Source: Streptomyces cyanogenus (GTDB lineage: Bacteria; Actinomycetota; Actinomycetes; Streptomycetales; Streptomycetaceae). Taken from it: a stretch of DNA of 64,000 bases. Position 1 is the stretch's first letter. The number at the start of each line of letters is the position of its first letter. The position numbers and the translations under genes are program-made. A model generated the notes under the pieces. That model searched no databases, had not been told where the DNA came from, and was given only the letters and a program-made list of their open reading frames with translations. Below are positions 18,276 to 27,200 of this stretch, piece by piece. Location of the stretch: NCBI RefSeq assembly GCF_017526105.1, contig NZ_CP071839.1:2966501-3030500 (forward strand), written 5' to 3'.

Positions 18276-19045
18276 GCCCCGCCCCGGTGGCCCAGCCGCT
18301 CCGACAGCTCCGTCGCGCCCTTCGCGGCGAGCTGCTCCAGCTCGGCCCGGCGCTCCTCGCTCCAGCGGATCATGGGTACGGAGATGGACAGCGCGGCCAC
18401 GACCTGCCCGGTGCGGTCGCGGACCGGCGCGGCAACGCAGGAGACGTCCGGGTTGGACTCGCGGTTCTCCACCGCGATCCCGCGCTGCCGGACGTCCGCC
18501 AGGGCCTCGCGCAGGGCGGCCGGGTCGGTGATGCTGTTCGGGGTCATCGCGGCCAGTGGCGTCCCGTCGGGGATCCGCGCGGCCAGCTCCGGCTCGGGCA
18601 GCGAGGCCAGCAGCATCTTGCCGACGGAGGTGCAGTGGGCGGGCAGCCGGCGGCCGGCGGCGGAGACCATGCGGACCGCGTGGGTGGAGTCGACCTTGGC
18701 GATGTAGATGACGTCGGTGCCTTCGAGGATGGCCACGTGTACCGTCTCGTCGCAGGTCTCGGCGACCGAGCGGGCCACCTGCTGGCCCTCGGCGGCGAGG
18801 TCGAGCTGCTCGGCGTAGCGGCTGCCGAGCTGGTACGGGCGTACGCCGAGCCGGTACCGTCCGGGCTGACCGGGCACCTGCGCGATGTACGACCGTGCGG
18901 CGAGCGTGGTGACCAGCTCGTGCACGGTGGTGCGCGGCAGCTGGAGCCTGCGCACGATGTCGGGGGCGGAGAGTGTCCCGTCCCCGTCGAGGAACAGCTC
19001 AAGAATGTCGAGAGCCCGGGTCACGGCAGGCACGAGGCGTCCCAC
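18272..19045 (-). CDS. IclR family transcriptional regulator
   Basis: A 257-residue repressor or activator with an N-terminal winged helix (VTRALDILELFLDGDGTLS, then SAPDIVRRLQLPRTTVHELV). The IclR effector-binding domain follows, with VHVAILEGTDVIYIAKVDS and LPAHCTSVGKMLLASLP; the latter holds the usual cysteine. The C terminus contains SCVAAPVRDRTGQVVAALSISVP. The GTG start at 19045 fits the HTH alignment. It heads an operon with the lactonase-like gene and most likely responds to that pathway's sugar acid. A palindrome 27 bases upstream of its start is a good candidate autoregulatory site. Confidence 0.92.
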   Translation of the reverse strand: MGRLVPAVTRALDILELFLDGDGTLSAPDIVRRLQLPRTTVHELVTTLAARSYIAQVPGQPGRYRLGVRPYQLGSRYAEQLDLAAEGQQVARSVAETCDETVHVAILEGTDVIYIAKVDSTHAVRMVSAAGRRLPAHCTSVGKMLLASLPEPELAARIPDGTPLAAMTPNSITDPAALREALADVRQRGIAVENRESNPDVSCVAAPVRDRTGQVVAALSISVPMIRWSEERRAELEQLAAKGATELSERLGHRGGA

Positions 19046-19071
19046 GTCCGGCCCCCTCCCTTGGGTCTAAG

Positions 19072-19096
19072 CGTCTGTTCGAGATTTCAACAGACG
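19072..19096. promoter_or_regulatory. Palindromic operator for the IclR regulator
   Basis: CGTCTGTT and AACAGACG form perfect 8-base inverted arms around a 9-base AT-richer centre (CGAGATTTC). The TGTTCGAGATTTCAACA core resembles IclR-family operators. It lies 27 bases upstream of the IclR GTG and about 90 bases before the divergent gene at 19185, so one site could control both. Confidence 0.6.
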
Positions 19097-19184
19097 ATCG
19101 GCATGACGAACACAGGCTAGTCATGGCGGGGGGTGCGGGCAATGGGTCGGGAAGCACACCCGTGGTCACGGGCACCATGGGGCC

Positions 19185-19742
19185 ATGGATCTCGACTTCC
19201 AGCTGGTGCTGCTGCGCCGCATGGCCGACCACAACCCGGACCTGGTCGAGGACGCCCGGCGGCGGCTCGGCGCATCGGCAGCGGACATGCGGGAGGCCAA
19301 CAAGCGGTGGCAGGCCATGGTCCGTTCGCCGCGGGCCCGCGGTGCCGCCTCCCGGTACCGCTCGGTCCTCGGCGAGCCCGAGTCCGTCGTGCCCCGCCGC
19401 CTCGGCGACGTCGACTGCGAGGCCCGGCGGTGGGCGCTGCCGCTCTGGCCGGGGCTGCGCTTCGAGGTGCTCGTCGGGCCGGACGGCGGGGTGTGGAACG
19501 AGTGGCTGGTCCGGGCGCCCGGTGCGCCGGCGCCGCAGCTGCGCGCCCTGGAGGATCTGACGCCCTGGTCCTGCACGGTGGACGAGGCCGCCCGCGCCTT
19601 CCCGCCGGCCCGCCCGCTGGAGGGCACCGCACCCACCCGGTGGGGTCTGGCCCTCACCGCCCCCGACCGGGCGGGCGTGCGGCACGAGCTGGTCGCCGAG
19701 TTCACCTGGGGGCTGCTCCAGCGGACGGCCGTCGTCACCTGA
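19185..19742 (+). CDS. Conserved hypothetical protein
   Basis: A 185-residue protein with no family I recognise. It begins with a helical, charged segment (MADHNPDLVEDARRRLG) and has a central beta-rich part with a LPLWPGLRFEVLVGPDGGVW motif. A Pro-rich strand region and a final HELVAEFTWGLLQRT stretch follow. There is no signal peptide or membrane helix. Codon usage is typical of real genes here (third positions nearly all G or C). It is divergent from the IclR operon and convergent with the ATP-grasp gene, only four bases from that gene's stop. Confidence 0.7.
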   Translation: MDLDFQLVLLRRMADHNPDLVEDARRRLGASAADMREANKRWQAMVRSPRARGAASRYRSVLGEPESVVPRRLGDVDCEARRWALPLWPGLRFEVLVGPDGGVWNEWLVRAPGAPAPQLRALEDLTPWSCTVDEAARAFPPARPLEGTAPTRWGLALTAPDRAGVRHELVAEFTWGLLQRTAVVT

Positions 19743-19746
19743 GACC

Positions 19747-20628
19747 TCAGCCCGGCAGGGGACCCGCCGCCGTGAGGATCGCCTCCGTCACCCGCGGCAG
19801 CGAGTCCGGGTGCAGCCGCAGGAACAGGTTCGGTTCCACCAGTTCCAGTTCCATCAGGCGGGGTTCGCCGTCGTCGCCGTCGACCAGGTCGACGCGGGCG
19901 TACAGCAGACCGGGCGCACCGGGTACGGCCGTCAACGCCTTCTCGGCGACCGCGAGTTCGGCCTCGGTGGGCTGCCAGCGCTCCAGGTCCGGGTGGGGCA
20001 CCTTGTCGGCGTCGTACGGGGTGCCGGGCGACAGGACGGCGCCCTTGCGGCTGGCGTGCAGCAGCCGACCGCCGAAGAACTGCAGCGCCCGCTCGCCGCG
20101 CACGTCGATGCCCGGCATGTACGGCTGCACCATCGCGGTGAAGCCTTCCGCGTGCATGCGCGCGAGGTGCCGTACCGCGGTGTCGCGTTCGGCGGGCGTG
20201 TAGCGGGCGGCGAACCGGGCGCCGGCGCCCGAGGTCGGCTTGATCACGAACTCGTGGCCGGCGGGCAGGCCGGCCGGTTCGCCCGGCGGTATGTAGTGGG
20301 TGGGGACGGTGGGGACACCGGCCGCCGCCAGCTCGCCGAGATAGCGCTTGTCGGCGTTCCAGCGCACGACGGGCGCCGGGTTGGCCAGCCGGGTCAGCGT
20401 GCCCACCCGGTCCACCCAGGCCCCGAACTCCGCGGCCCGCCAGCTGTAGTCCCAGGTCGAGCGGATGACGACCAGGTCGTACCCGCCCCAGTCCACCGCC
20501 GGGTCGTCCCAGTGCCGGGCCTCCGCCTCGGCACCGGCGTCCGTGAGCGCCCGCACCAGCACCGGCAGATCGGCGTCCCTGCTCGGCTCGGTTCCGGGGT
20601 CGTAGGTGGCGAGGGCTATCCGGGGCAC
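19747..20628 (-). CDS. ATP-grasp domain protein
   Basis: A 293-residue ATP-grasp ligase-like enzyme. The GTG at 20628 has GGGAG about eight bases upstream. The N-terminal half is a preATP-grasp fold (VPRIALATYDPGTEPSRDAD, then YDLVVIRSTWDYSWR). The ATP-binding core includes HEFVIKPTSGAGARFAARY for the nucleotide lysine, a VQPYMPGIDVRGE strand and the metal-binding acidic end RLMELELVEPNLFLRL. The family joins a carboxylate to an amine or thiol through acyl-phosphate. Actinobacterial relatives are mostly uncharacterised. The O-methyltransferase-like gene lies divergently 100 bases away. The substrate cannot be inferred. Confidence 0.82.
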   Translation of the reverse strand: MPRIALATYDPGTEPSRDADLPVLVRALTDAGAEAEARHWDDPAVDWGGYDLVVIRSTWDYSWRAAEFGAWVDRVGTLTRLANPAPVVRWNADKRYLGELAAAGVPTVPTHYIPPGEPAGLPAGHEFVIKPTSGAGARFAARYTPAERDTAVRHLARMHAEGFTAMVQPYMPGIDVRGERALQFFGGRLLHASRKGAVLSPGTPYDADKVPHPDLERWQPTEAELAVAEKALTAVPGAPGLLYARVDLVDGDDGEPRLMELELVEPNLFLRLHPDSLPRVTEAILTAAGPLPG

Positions 20629-20727
20629 GGCGGGGCTCCCTGTCGTACGACGGTTCGACGGTCGGTGCGGCTGTGAGGCTAACAAGCGCCGTGGCACGGG
20701 CGGCCGGGATCGGGCAGGATCACGGCC

Positions 20728-21333
20728 ATGTCCCTTGCCGGAACGGACGCCCACACCGCCGAGCCCCGGCTGCCGCCGCTGGTGCGCACCGCCCTGTCGG
20801 CCGCCCGGGCCCAACGGTTCCCGCACTCGTGCCGGCCGGAACAGGGCCGTCTGCTGCACGCGTTGGCGGGCGGCGCGCGGCTGCGCATCGGGGAGACCGG
20901 GACCGGTCTGGGCGTCGGCCTGGCCTGGCTGGTGTCGGGGGCCTCGGCGGGCGTGCGGCTGTACAGCGTGGAGCGGGATCCGCAGCGGGCCCGGTGCGCG
21001 GCCGAGGTGTTCGCCGGCCGCCCCGAGGTCACCGTGCTCACCGGCGACTGGCGGCGGATCGAGGAGTACGGCCCCTTCGACCTGCTCGTCCTCGACGGCG
21101 GCGGGCAGGGCAAGGCGCCCGGGGACCCGCCCGCCGACGTCGAGCGGCTGCTGGTGCCGGGCGGGACGGTCGTCGTGGACGACTTCACGCCGGCGGCCGG
21201 CCGGCCCCCGCTGCACGAGGGCCGGATCGACCGGGCCCGGCTGCACTGGCTGGAGCATCCCGCGCTGCGGGCGGTCGAGCTGAGGCTCGCGGCCGATCTG
21301 AGCACGGTCGTCGGGACGCGGGTCCTGGTGTAG
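20728..21333 (+). CDS. Class I SAM-dependent methyltransferase (O-methyltransferase-like)
   Basis: A 201-residue Rossmann methyltransferase-like protein. Motif I is degenerate (LRIGETGTGLGVGLAWL). The second strand has the acidic residue SVERDP, and FDLLVLDGGG followed by LLVPGGTVVVDDFTP matches catechol O-methyltransferase-like enzymes, where the Asp residues bind a metal. It is shorter than most such enzymes (about 215-220 residues). The substrate is unknown. It is separated by 55 bases from matB downstream and might share a transcript with it. Confidence 0.75.
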   Translation: MSLAGTDAHTAEPRLPPLVRTALSAARAQRFPHSCRPEQGRLLHALAGGARLRIGETGTGLGVGLAWLVSGASAGVRLYSVERDPQRARCAAEVFAGRPEVTVLTGDWRRIEEYGPFDLLVLDGGGQGKAPGDPPADVERLLVPGGTVVVDDFTPAAGRPPLHEGRIDRARLHWLEHPALRAVELRLAADLSTVVGTRVLV

Positions 21334-21388
21334 GAAGGGTGCTGTCGTCCCCGGCGGTCGGCACCGTCGACAGTAAGGAGTACGCCGC

Positions 21389-22873
21389 GTGTCCTCTCTC
21401 TTCCCCGCCCTGGCGGAAGGTCCGGCCGAGCGCAGCGAGACGGGGGTCCCCCCGGACGAAGTCCGGGGGAGGGTCGCCCTGCGGTTCGGGCCGCGGACCC
21501 TGACGTACGGCGAACTCGCGGGCGCAGCGGGCGCCGTGGCCGCCCGGATCGGCCGGGCCGGCCGGGTCGCGGTGTGGGCCACCCCGGAGCTGGAGACCGC
21601 CGTAGCGGTGACCGGCGCGCTGCTCGCGGGGGTGGCCGCGGTGCCGCTCAACCCGAAGTCGGGCGAGAAGGAGCTGGCGCACATCCTGTCCGACAGCGCG
21701 CCGTCGCTCGTCCTCGCCGCACCCGGCGCCGAACTGCCGCCCGCACTCGGCGACCTGCCCCGCGCCGACGTCGACGCGTCCGCCACCTGCGTCCTCCCCG
21801 AGGAGCGGGCAGCGGACGGCGACCCGGCGCTGATCGTCTACACCTCCGGCACCACGGGCCCGCCCAAGGGCGCGGTCCTCCCCCGCCGGGCCCTCGCCAG
21901 CACCCTGGACGCGCTCGCCGACGCCTGGCAGTGGACCGGCGACGACGTGCTGGTGCACGGGCTGCCGCTGTTCCACGTGCACGGGCTGGTGCTCGGCGTC
22001 CTCGGCCCGCTGCGGCGCGGCGGCTCGGTGCGGCACCTGGGGCGGTTCTCGCCCGAGGGCGTGGCCCGCGAGCTGAACGGCGGCGCGACCATGCTGTTCG
22101 GGGTGCCGACGATGTACCACCGGATAGCGGAGGCGCTGCCCGGCGACCCGGAGCTGGCCGAGGCGCTCGCCGGGGCCCGGTTGCTGGTCTCCGGCTCGGC
22201 CGCGCTGCCGGTGCACGACCACGAGCGGATCGCGGCGGCCACCGGGCGCCGGGTGATCGAGCGGTACGGCATGACGGAGACCCTCATGAACACCGCGGTG
22301 CGGGCCGACGGGGAGGCCCGGCCCGGCACGGTCGGGGTGCCGCTGCCGGGCGTGGAACTGCGGCTGGTGGAGGAGGACGGTACGGAGATCGGCGCGTACG
22401 ACGGGGAGAGCGTCGGGGAGATCCAGGTGCGCGGGCCGAACCTGTTCAGCGAGTACCTGAACCGGCCCGACGCCACCGCCGCCGCGTTCACCGCCGACGG
22501 CTGGTTCCGCACCGGGGACATGGCCGTGCGCGAGCCCGACGGTTACGTCCGCATCGTCGGGCGCAAGGCCACCGACCTGATCAAGAGCGGTGGTTACAAG
22601 ATCGGGGCCGGGGAGATCGAGAACGCGCTGCTGGAGCATCCGGGGGTGCGGGAGGCCGCGGTCACCGGGGAGCCGGACGCGGACCTCGGCGAGCGGATCG
22701 TGGCCTGGATCGTCCCGGCGGACCCGGGGACGCCGCCCGGCGCCGAGGAGTTGGCGGACCACGTGGCCCGGCGTCTCGCCCCGCACAAGCGCCCGCGCGT
22801 CGTCCGCTACCTGGAGGCACTCCCCCGCAACGACATGGGGAAGATCATGAAGCGGGCGCTCGCCGATGCCTGA
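21389..22873 (+). CDS. matB: Malonyl-CoA/methylmalonyl-CoA synthetase
   Basis: A 494-residue ANL-superfamily ligase that activates malonate or methylmalonate with ATP and CoA. The GTG start follows AAGGAG. The protein matches Streptomyces MatB closely from memory: AVPLNPKSGEKELAHIL, the P-loop-like YTSGTTGPPKGA, RYGMTETLMNT, FRTGDMAVREPDGYVRIVGR and the adenylation lysine in NDMGKIMKRAL. Residues 10-29 are odd: a dispersed palindromic Streptomyces element is embedded in frame and replaces the expected linker. The gene overlaps the next by eight bases. Together they point to malonate activation and use, feeding polyketide or fatty acid precursors. Confidence 0.93.
   Translation: MSSLFPALAEGPAERSETGVPPDEVRGRVALRFGPRTLTYGELAGAAGAVAARIGRAGRVAVWATPELETAVAVTGALLAGVAAVPLNPKSGEKELAHILSDSAPSLVLAAPGAELPPALGDLPRADVDASATCVLPEERAADGDPALIVYTSGTTGPPKGAVLPRRALASTLDALADAWQWTGDDVLVHGLPLFHVHGLVLGVLGPLRRGGSVRHLGRFSPEGVARELNGGATMLFGVPTMYHRIAEALPGDPELAEALAGARLLVSGSAALPVHDHERIAAATGRRVIERYGMTETLMNTAVRADGEARPGTVGVPLPGVELRLVEEDGTEIGAYDGESVGEIQVRGPNLFSEYLNRPDATAAAFTADGWFRTGDMAVREPDGYVRIVGRKATDLIKSGGYKIGAGEIENALLEHPGVREAAVTGEPDADLGERIVAWIVPADPGTPPGAEELADHVARRLAPHKRPRVVRYLEALPRNDMGKIMKRALADA
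21425..21474. repeat. REP-like palindromic element embedded in matB
   Basis: The segment contains CCCCCGGAC (21449-21457), a GAA loop and GTCCGGGGG (21461-21469), a perfect 9-base-pair hairpin. It is preceded by gccgagcgcagcgagac. I recognise this combination as a very common dispersed element between Streptomyces genes. Here it is translated as roughly AERSETGVPPDEVRG within the MatB N terminus and keeps the frame open. Confidence 0.75.
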
Positions 22874-24254
22874 GCGGCTGTCGGCGCGGCAGATGCTGGC
22901 GCTGGTCGCGGACGCGGACAGCTTCCGCGAACTCCCGGCCCCGGAGCGGGAGTCCGCGCCCGACGGCCCCCTCGGCTGGCAGGGCTACGACGCCTCCCGC
23001 GCCCGCGCCGCCGCGCGCACCGGCGAGCAGGAGTCGGTCGTCTGCGGCACCGCGAGCGTCGAGGGCACCCGGGCCGTACTGATCTCCTTCGAGTTCGGCT
23101 TCCTGGGCGGTTCGCTGGGCCGCAGCACCGGGGACCGGCTGGAGGCGGCGTACACCCACGCCCGCGAACACCGGCTGCCCGTCGTGCCGTTGATCGCGAC
23201 CGGGGGCAGCCGCATGCAGGAGGGCATGCTCGCGCTCACCCAGCTCCAGCGGGTGGCCCGCCAGTCCGCGCTCACCCGCGAGGCCGGCCTGCCCCAGATC
23301 GCGGTCCTGCGCGACCCGACCACCGGCGGCGGCTGGGCCACCCTCGGCGCCGGCGCGGACGTCGTCCTGGCCCTCCCCGCCGCCCAGGTGGGCTTCGCCG
23401 GCTCCCGGGTCCGCCCACCCGACGCCGACCCGGCCGCGTACACGGCGGAATCCCAGGTGGCGGCCGGCTCGGTGGACGCGGTGGTGGAACCGGCCGAGCT
23501 GAAGCGGACGCTGGGGACGTGGCTCGGCCTGCTGGCGGGGCAGGGGGCCGGGGCGGGTGCCGATGCAGCGGCAGGTGTCCCCGCCCCGGAGCGCGTGCGC
23601 CGGCCCGAGCCCGCCCCCGTGCCGTTCGCGCTCGGGTCGGCGGGTGTGCCCCGTGGCGGGTGGGAGGCGGTGGTCCGGGCCCGGGCGGCCGAGCGGCCGA
23701 GGGCGCGGGCGTACCTGGACGCCTACTTCCGGCGGCGGGTGCTGATCAGCGGTGACCGGTGCGGCGGGGTCGATGCCGACGGGATGCTGTGCGGGTTCGG
23801 CGAGCGGGACGGCCGTACCGTGGCGTACGCGGCGCAGACCGGGGCGGCGACCCGGCCCGCCGGGTACCGGACCGCCGCCCGGCTGATCCGGCTGGCGGAC
23901 CGGCTCGGCGTCCCCGTGCTGACGCTGGTGGACACCCCGGGGGCCGCGAACGACGCGGAGGCGGAACGGCAGGGCGTCGGCGCGGCGATCGCCGAGGTGT
24001 TCGGCGCGGTGGCCGCGGCTCGCGTGCCGGTCACCACCCTCGTCATCGGCGAGGGCGGCTCCGGTGGCGCCCTCGCGCTGGCCGCGCCGGGCAACACCTG
24101 GGCCACCCCGGACAGTTACTTCTCGGTGATCGCCCCGGAACTCGCCGCGGCCATCCTGAAGCGCCCGCCGCAGGAGGTCCGGTCGACCGCGGACCAGCTC
24201 CGCGTCCGCCCACAGGACCTGGTGGAGCTGGGCGTGGTCCGGGGCATCGTCTGA
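22866..24254 (+). CDS. Fused carboxyltransferase (AccD-like plus AccA-like)
   Basis: A 462-residue protein with two crotonase-fold carboxyltransferase halves in one chain. Residues 40-220 resemble the beta subunit (FEFGFLGGSLGRSTGDR, ATGGSRMQEGMLAL, PTTGGGWATLGAGAD). Residues 270-460 resemble the alpha subunit (LTLVDTPGAANDAEAERQG, VIGEGGSGGALAL, FSVIAPELAAAIL). The zinc finger of bacterial AccD is absent. The enzyme would transfer carboxyl groups to or from acyl-CoA, or act as a malonyl-CoA decarboxylase as MdcD/MdcE proteins do. Its eight-base overlap with matB favours malonyl- or methylmalonyl-CoA as substrate, but this is inference. Confidence 0.85.
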   Translation: MPERLSARQMLALVADADSFRELPAPERESAPDGPLGWQGYDASRARAAARTGEQESVVCGTASVEGTRAVLISFEFGFLGGSLGRSTGDRLEAAYTHAREHRLPVVPLIATGGSRMQEGMLALTQLQRVARQSALTREAGLPQIAVLRDPTTGGGWATLGAGADVVLALPAAQVGFAGSRVRPPDADPAAYTAESQVAAGSVDAVVEPAELKRTLGTWLGLLAGQGAGAGADAAAGVPAPERVRRPEPAPVPFALGSAGVPRGGWEAVVRARAAERPRARAYLDAYFRRRVLISGDRCGGVDADGMLCGFGERDGRTVAYAAQTGAATRPAGYRTAARLIRLADRLGVPVLTLVDTPGAANDAEAERQGVGAAIAEVFGAVAAARVPVTTLVIGEGGSGGALALAAPGNTWATPDSYFSVIAPELAAAILKRPPQEVRSTADQLRVRPQDLVELGVVRGIV

Positions 24255-24284
24255 ACGCCCTCGGCCGCACCCCCTCCGAGGGCG

Positions 24285-27200
24285 CTACCGGACGGCTGCC
24301 GCCCGCGTGATCTCCTGCGTCACCGAACCCCCCTTGTCGTCCTGGGCCGACGCCCGCAGGGACACGGAGGACGCGCCACGCGGCACGGTCACCGTGCCGC
24401 GCCAGGAGGCGCCCCGGCCGGCGCGCAGCGGGACCGTCCGCCAGGTCGTGCCGTCGTCGTACGACACCTCCAGCCGGCCGCCGCCGAGGGTCCCGGTCCC
24501 GGACGCCCCGGCCACGTACGCGGCGCTCAGCCCGACCGGTGTCCGCCGGCCGCCGCGCACCGCGCCGGCGAGGTCGGTACCGATGTCGTAGGCGAGGTTG
24601 ATCAGCGGCAGGTACGTCCAGTGGTCCTCGGGGGTGGCCGCCGAGCGGAAGGTCCACTCGGTGCGGCCCCGGGTGGCGAGCGGCCACCGGGCGGCGTCCA
24701 GTGCGGTGTCGGTGACGACCCGGTACGTGTGCGCGTCGGCGGGCGCGTCCTCCACGTCGACGGCGGGACCCGTCCGCCGGTCGACCGGGGTGCCGTCCAC
24801 GGAGACGGCCGTGGTCTGGCTCATGCCGCTGTCCTCGCTCCACACGTCGCCGAAGCCGGTGTGGTCGGGCCCGGAGTCGCCCCAGCCGGGCACGTTCAGC
24901 CGGATCCGGTTCCCGGCGCGTTGCTGGCCCCAGTCGAGCCCGGTGCCCAGCCAGGGGCGCCACACCGGGCGGAACCAGTTCAGCACCGGCCGGGTTCCGC
25001 CGGTGTAGCGGACCAGCCCGCCGCGTTCCTCCAGCGCGCCGCCGGCGGTGCTGACGGACTCGTGCCACAGCTGGCCGGGCCCGGTGGAGACGTGGTCCGT
25101 GCGCTCGGCGGGCAGGGCGACGCGCTCCTGGAAGCCGAGTCCGATCGGGAAGGAGTCGGTGACCGAGTACCGGAACTCGCCGCCGTCCTGCGGCCGGGGA
25201 GCGTGGAACCGGACGTGGACGGCGGCCAGTTCGCGGCCGCCGGGCGCGTAGGTGAGGTCGCGGTCCGGGACGGCGCCCCGGTGGCCGTCGGCGAGGTCGT
25301 ACACGTACGGCGAGTCGGCGGTACCGGTCATGTCGACCCGGCCGGCCGCCCGCAGGCGTGCCGCGTCCGCGCCGTTCACGGTGGCGATCTGCAGCGGCCG
25401 GTCGGCGTTGTCGTCCGTGCCCCACCAGGCCATCAGCCGGCCGGGCACGTCGTCCGTCACGAACAGGGCCTCGGCACCCGCGTCCTGTGCGGCCCGGGCG
25501 AGCGCGGCCGGGTCGGCGCCGTCGGCGAGGCGGGCGAGCACGGCCTTGCCGGACACCCCGGTGACGGGTCCGTCGCCCACGTCCACCAGCGGGAGCCGCG
25601 TGCGGCCCTCGACGAGGGTGCCGCCGGGCTGGACGGTGGCCTCGCCGACGCCCCTGACCTCCAGCCGCGGCCGGGCCAGCCGCCACACGGTCCGGTACTC
25701 GAAGGTGCCGTGCGTGACCTTCGGGGTGGGCGCGGCGAAGACGCTGTCGTAGACGAGGGGCACCTGGACCGCGCCGAACAGGTCGGCGCCGCCGGCCTTC
25801 CGGTCGTACTCCATGAGGAGCTGGCGGGTCTCGGTGCGCCGGTCCACGCGGGCGCTGATCTCCCGCAGCGCCCGGCCGTCCAGGGTGACCTCGCGGTCCC
25901 GGTCGAGGGTGATCTCGGGCGCGGCGAGGAAGCCGAGGCCGAGGGAGTCGGCGCCGTGGCCGCCGCGCACGTCGAGGAAGGAGGCGAGGGCGTAGCTGCC
26001 CGGCCGCAGGCGCAGCGCGAGCGTGCCGGAGCCGCCGACGTGGACGGGCTGGGCGTCGGTGCCCGCGGCGAGCCGCTGCACGGTGACGTCGGCGGCGGCG
26101 GGCGCGCCCGACCGGTCCCTGACGTGGACGGTGAGGGTGTACCGCTCCTCCTCCTTGACCAGCCCGAACACGGTATGCGCGACGGTGTCCCCGGCCTGGT
26201 CGGTGGCCACGATCCGTCCGCTCGTCTCGCCCACCGGCGCCTTCGAGCCGTCACCGGTGACGGTGGTGGCGGCGGTGCCGTGGGCGGGGACGGTCAGGGT
26301 GTCGTCGGCGAGGGTCGCGACGCCGTCCGGGGCGCCCCGCACCGAGAGCTTCAACCGCACCGGCTCGTCGGACCGGTTGCTGTAGGTGACGGTCCGGATG
26401 ACCGGCTGGTGCGCCTCGTACGGCCAGGCGAGGAAGCCGAGGTCGGCGCTGCCGGTGGCGGTGACCGTCGCGCGCACCGCGTCCGGCACGCTCACCCGGC
26501 CCGCGCCCAACCGGTAGGCGGAGGCGTCCAGTTGCCGCGAGGTGGACATCAGCGCGTCCTTCAGCCGGGCGCCGGTCCAGTCGGGGTGCTGCTCGGCGAG
26601 CAGTGCCGCGACGCCGGCGACCTGCGGGGTGGCCATGGACGTACCGCTCATGGAGGTGTAGGAGCCGGTGCCGGGCACGAGTCGGGAGCGGGCGGCGAGG
26701 ATGTCGACGCCGGGGGCGGCCAGGTCGGGCTTCAGGGCGTTGTCGCCGTACCGGGGGCCCGTGGAACCGAAGGGGGCCGCCCGGTCGGCGGAGTCCACCG
26801 CGCCGACGGTGAGGGCGGCGTCGGCGGCGCCGGGCGAGCCGATGGAGGAGGGGGCGCCGGTGTTGCCGGCGGAGACGACGAACAGCGCGCCGGTCTCCGC
26901 GGAGAGGGTGTTCACCGCCTGCGCCATGGGGTCGGTGCCGTCGCTCGGCTCCGTCGACCCCAGGCTCATGGAGACGATCTGGGCGTGCACGTCCCGGGCC
27001 GCCCACTCCATCCCGGCGATGATCTGGGACTCGCTGCCCGAGCCCTGGTCGCTCAGCACCTTGCCGACGGCGAGGTCCGCACCGGGCGCCACGCCTTTCT
27101 CCGTGCCGCCGGAGGCGGCGCCGCTGCCGCCCACGGTGGACGTGACGTGGGTGCCGTGGCCGTTGCGGTCGGCGACCTCCTCCCCGTCGACGAAGCTGCG

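Noticed and set aside
20728..24254. Core of a polyketide gene cluster
   Set aside because: matB supplies extender units, but there is no ketosynthase, acyl carrier protein or tailoring cluster nearby.
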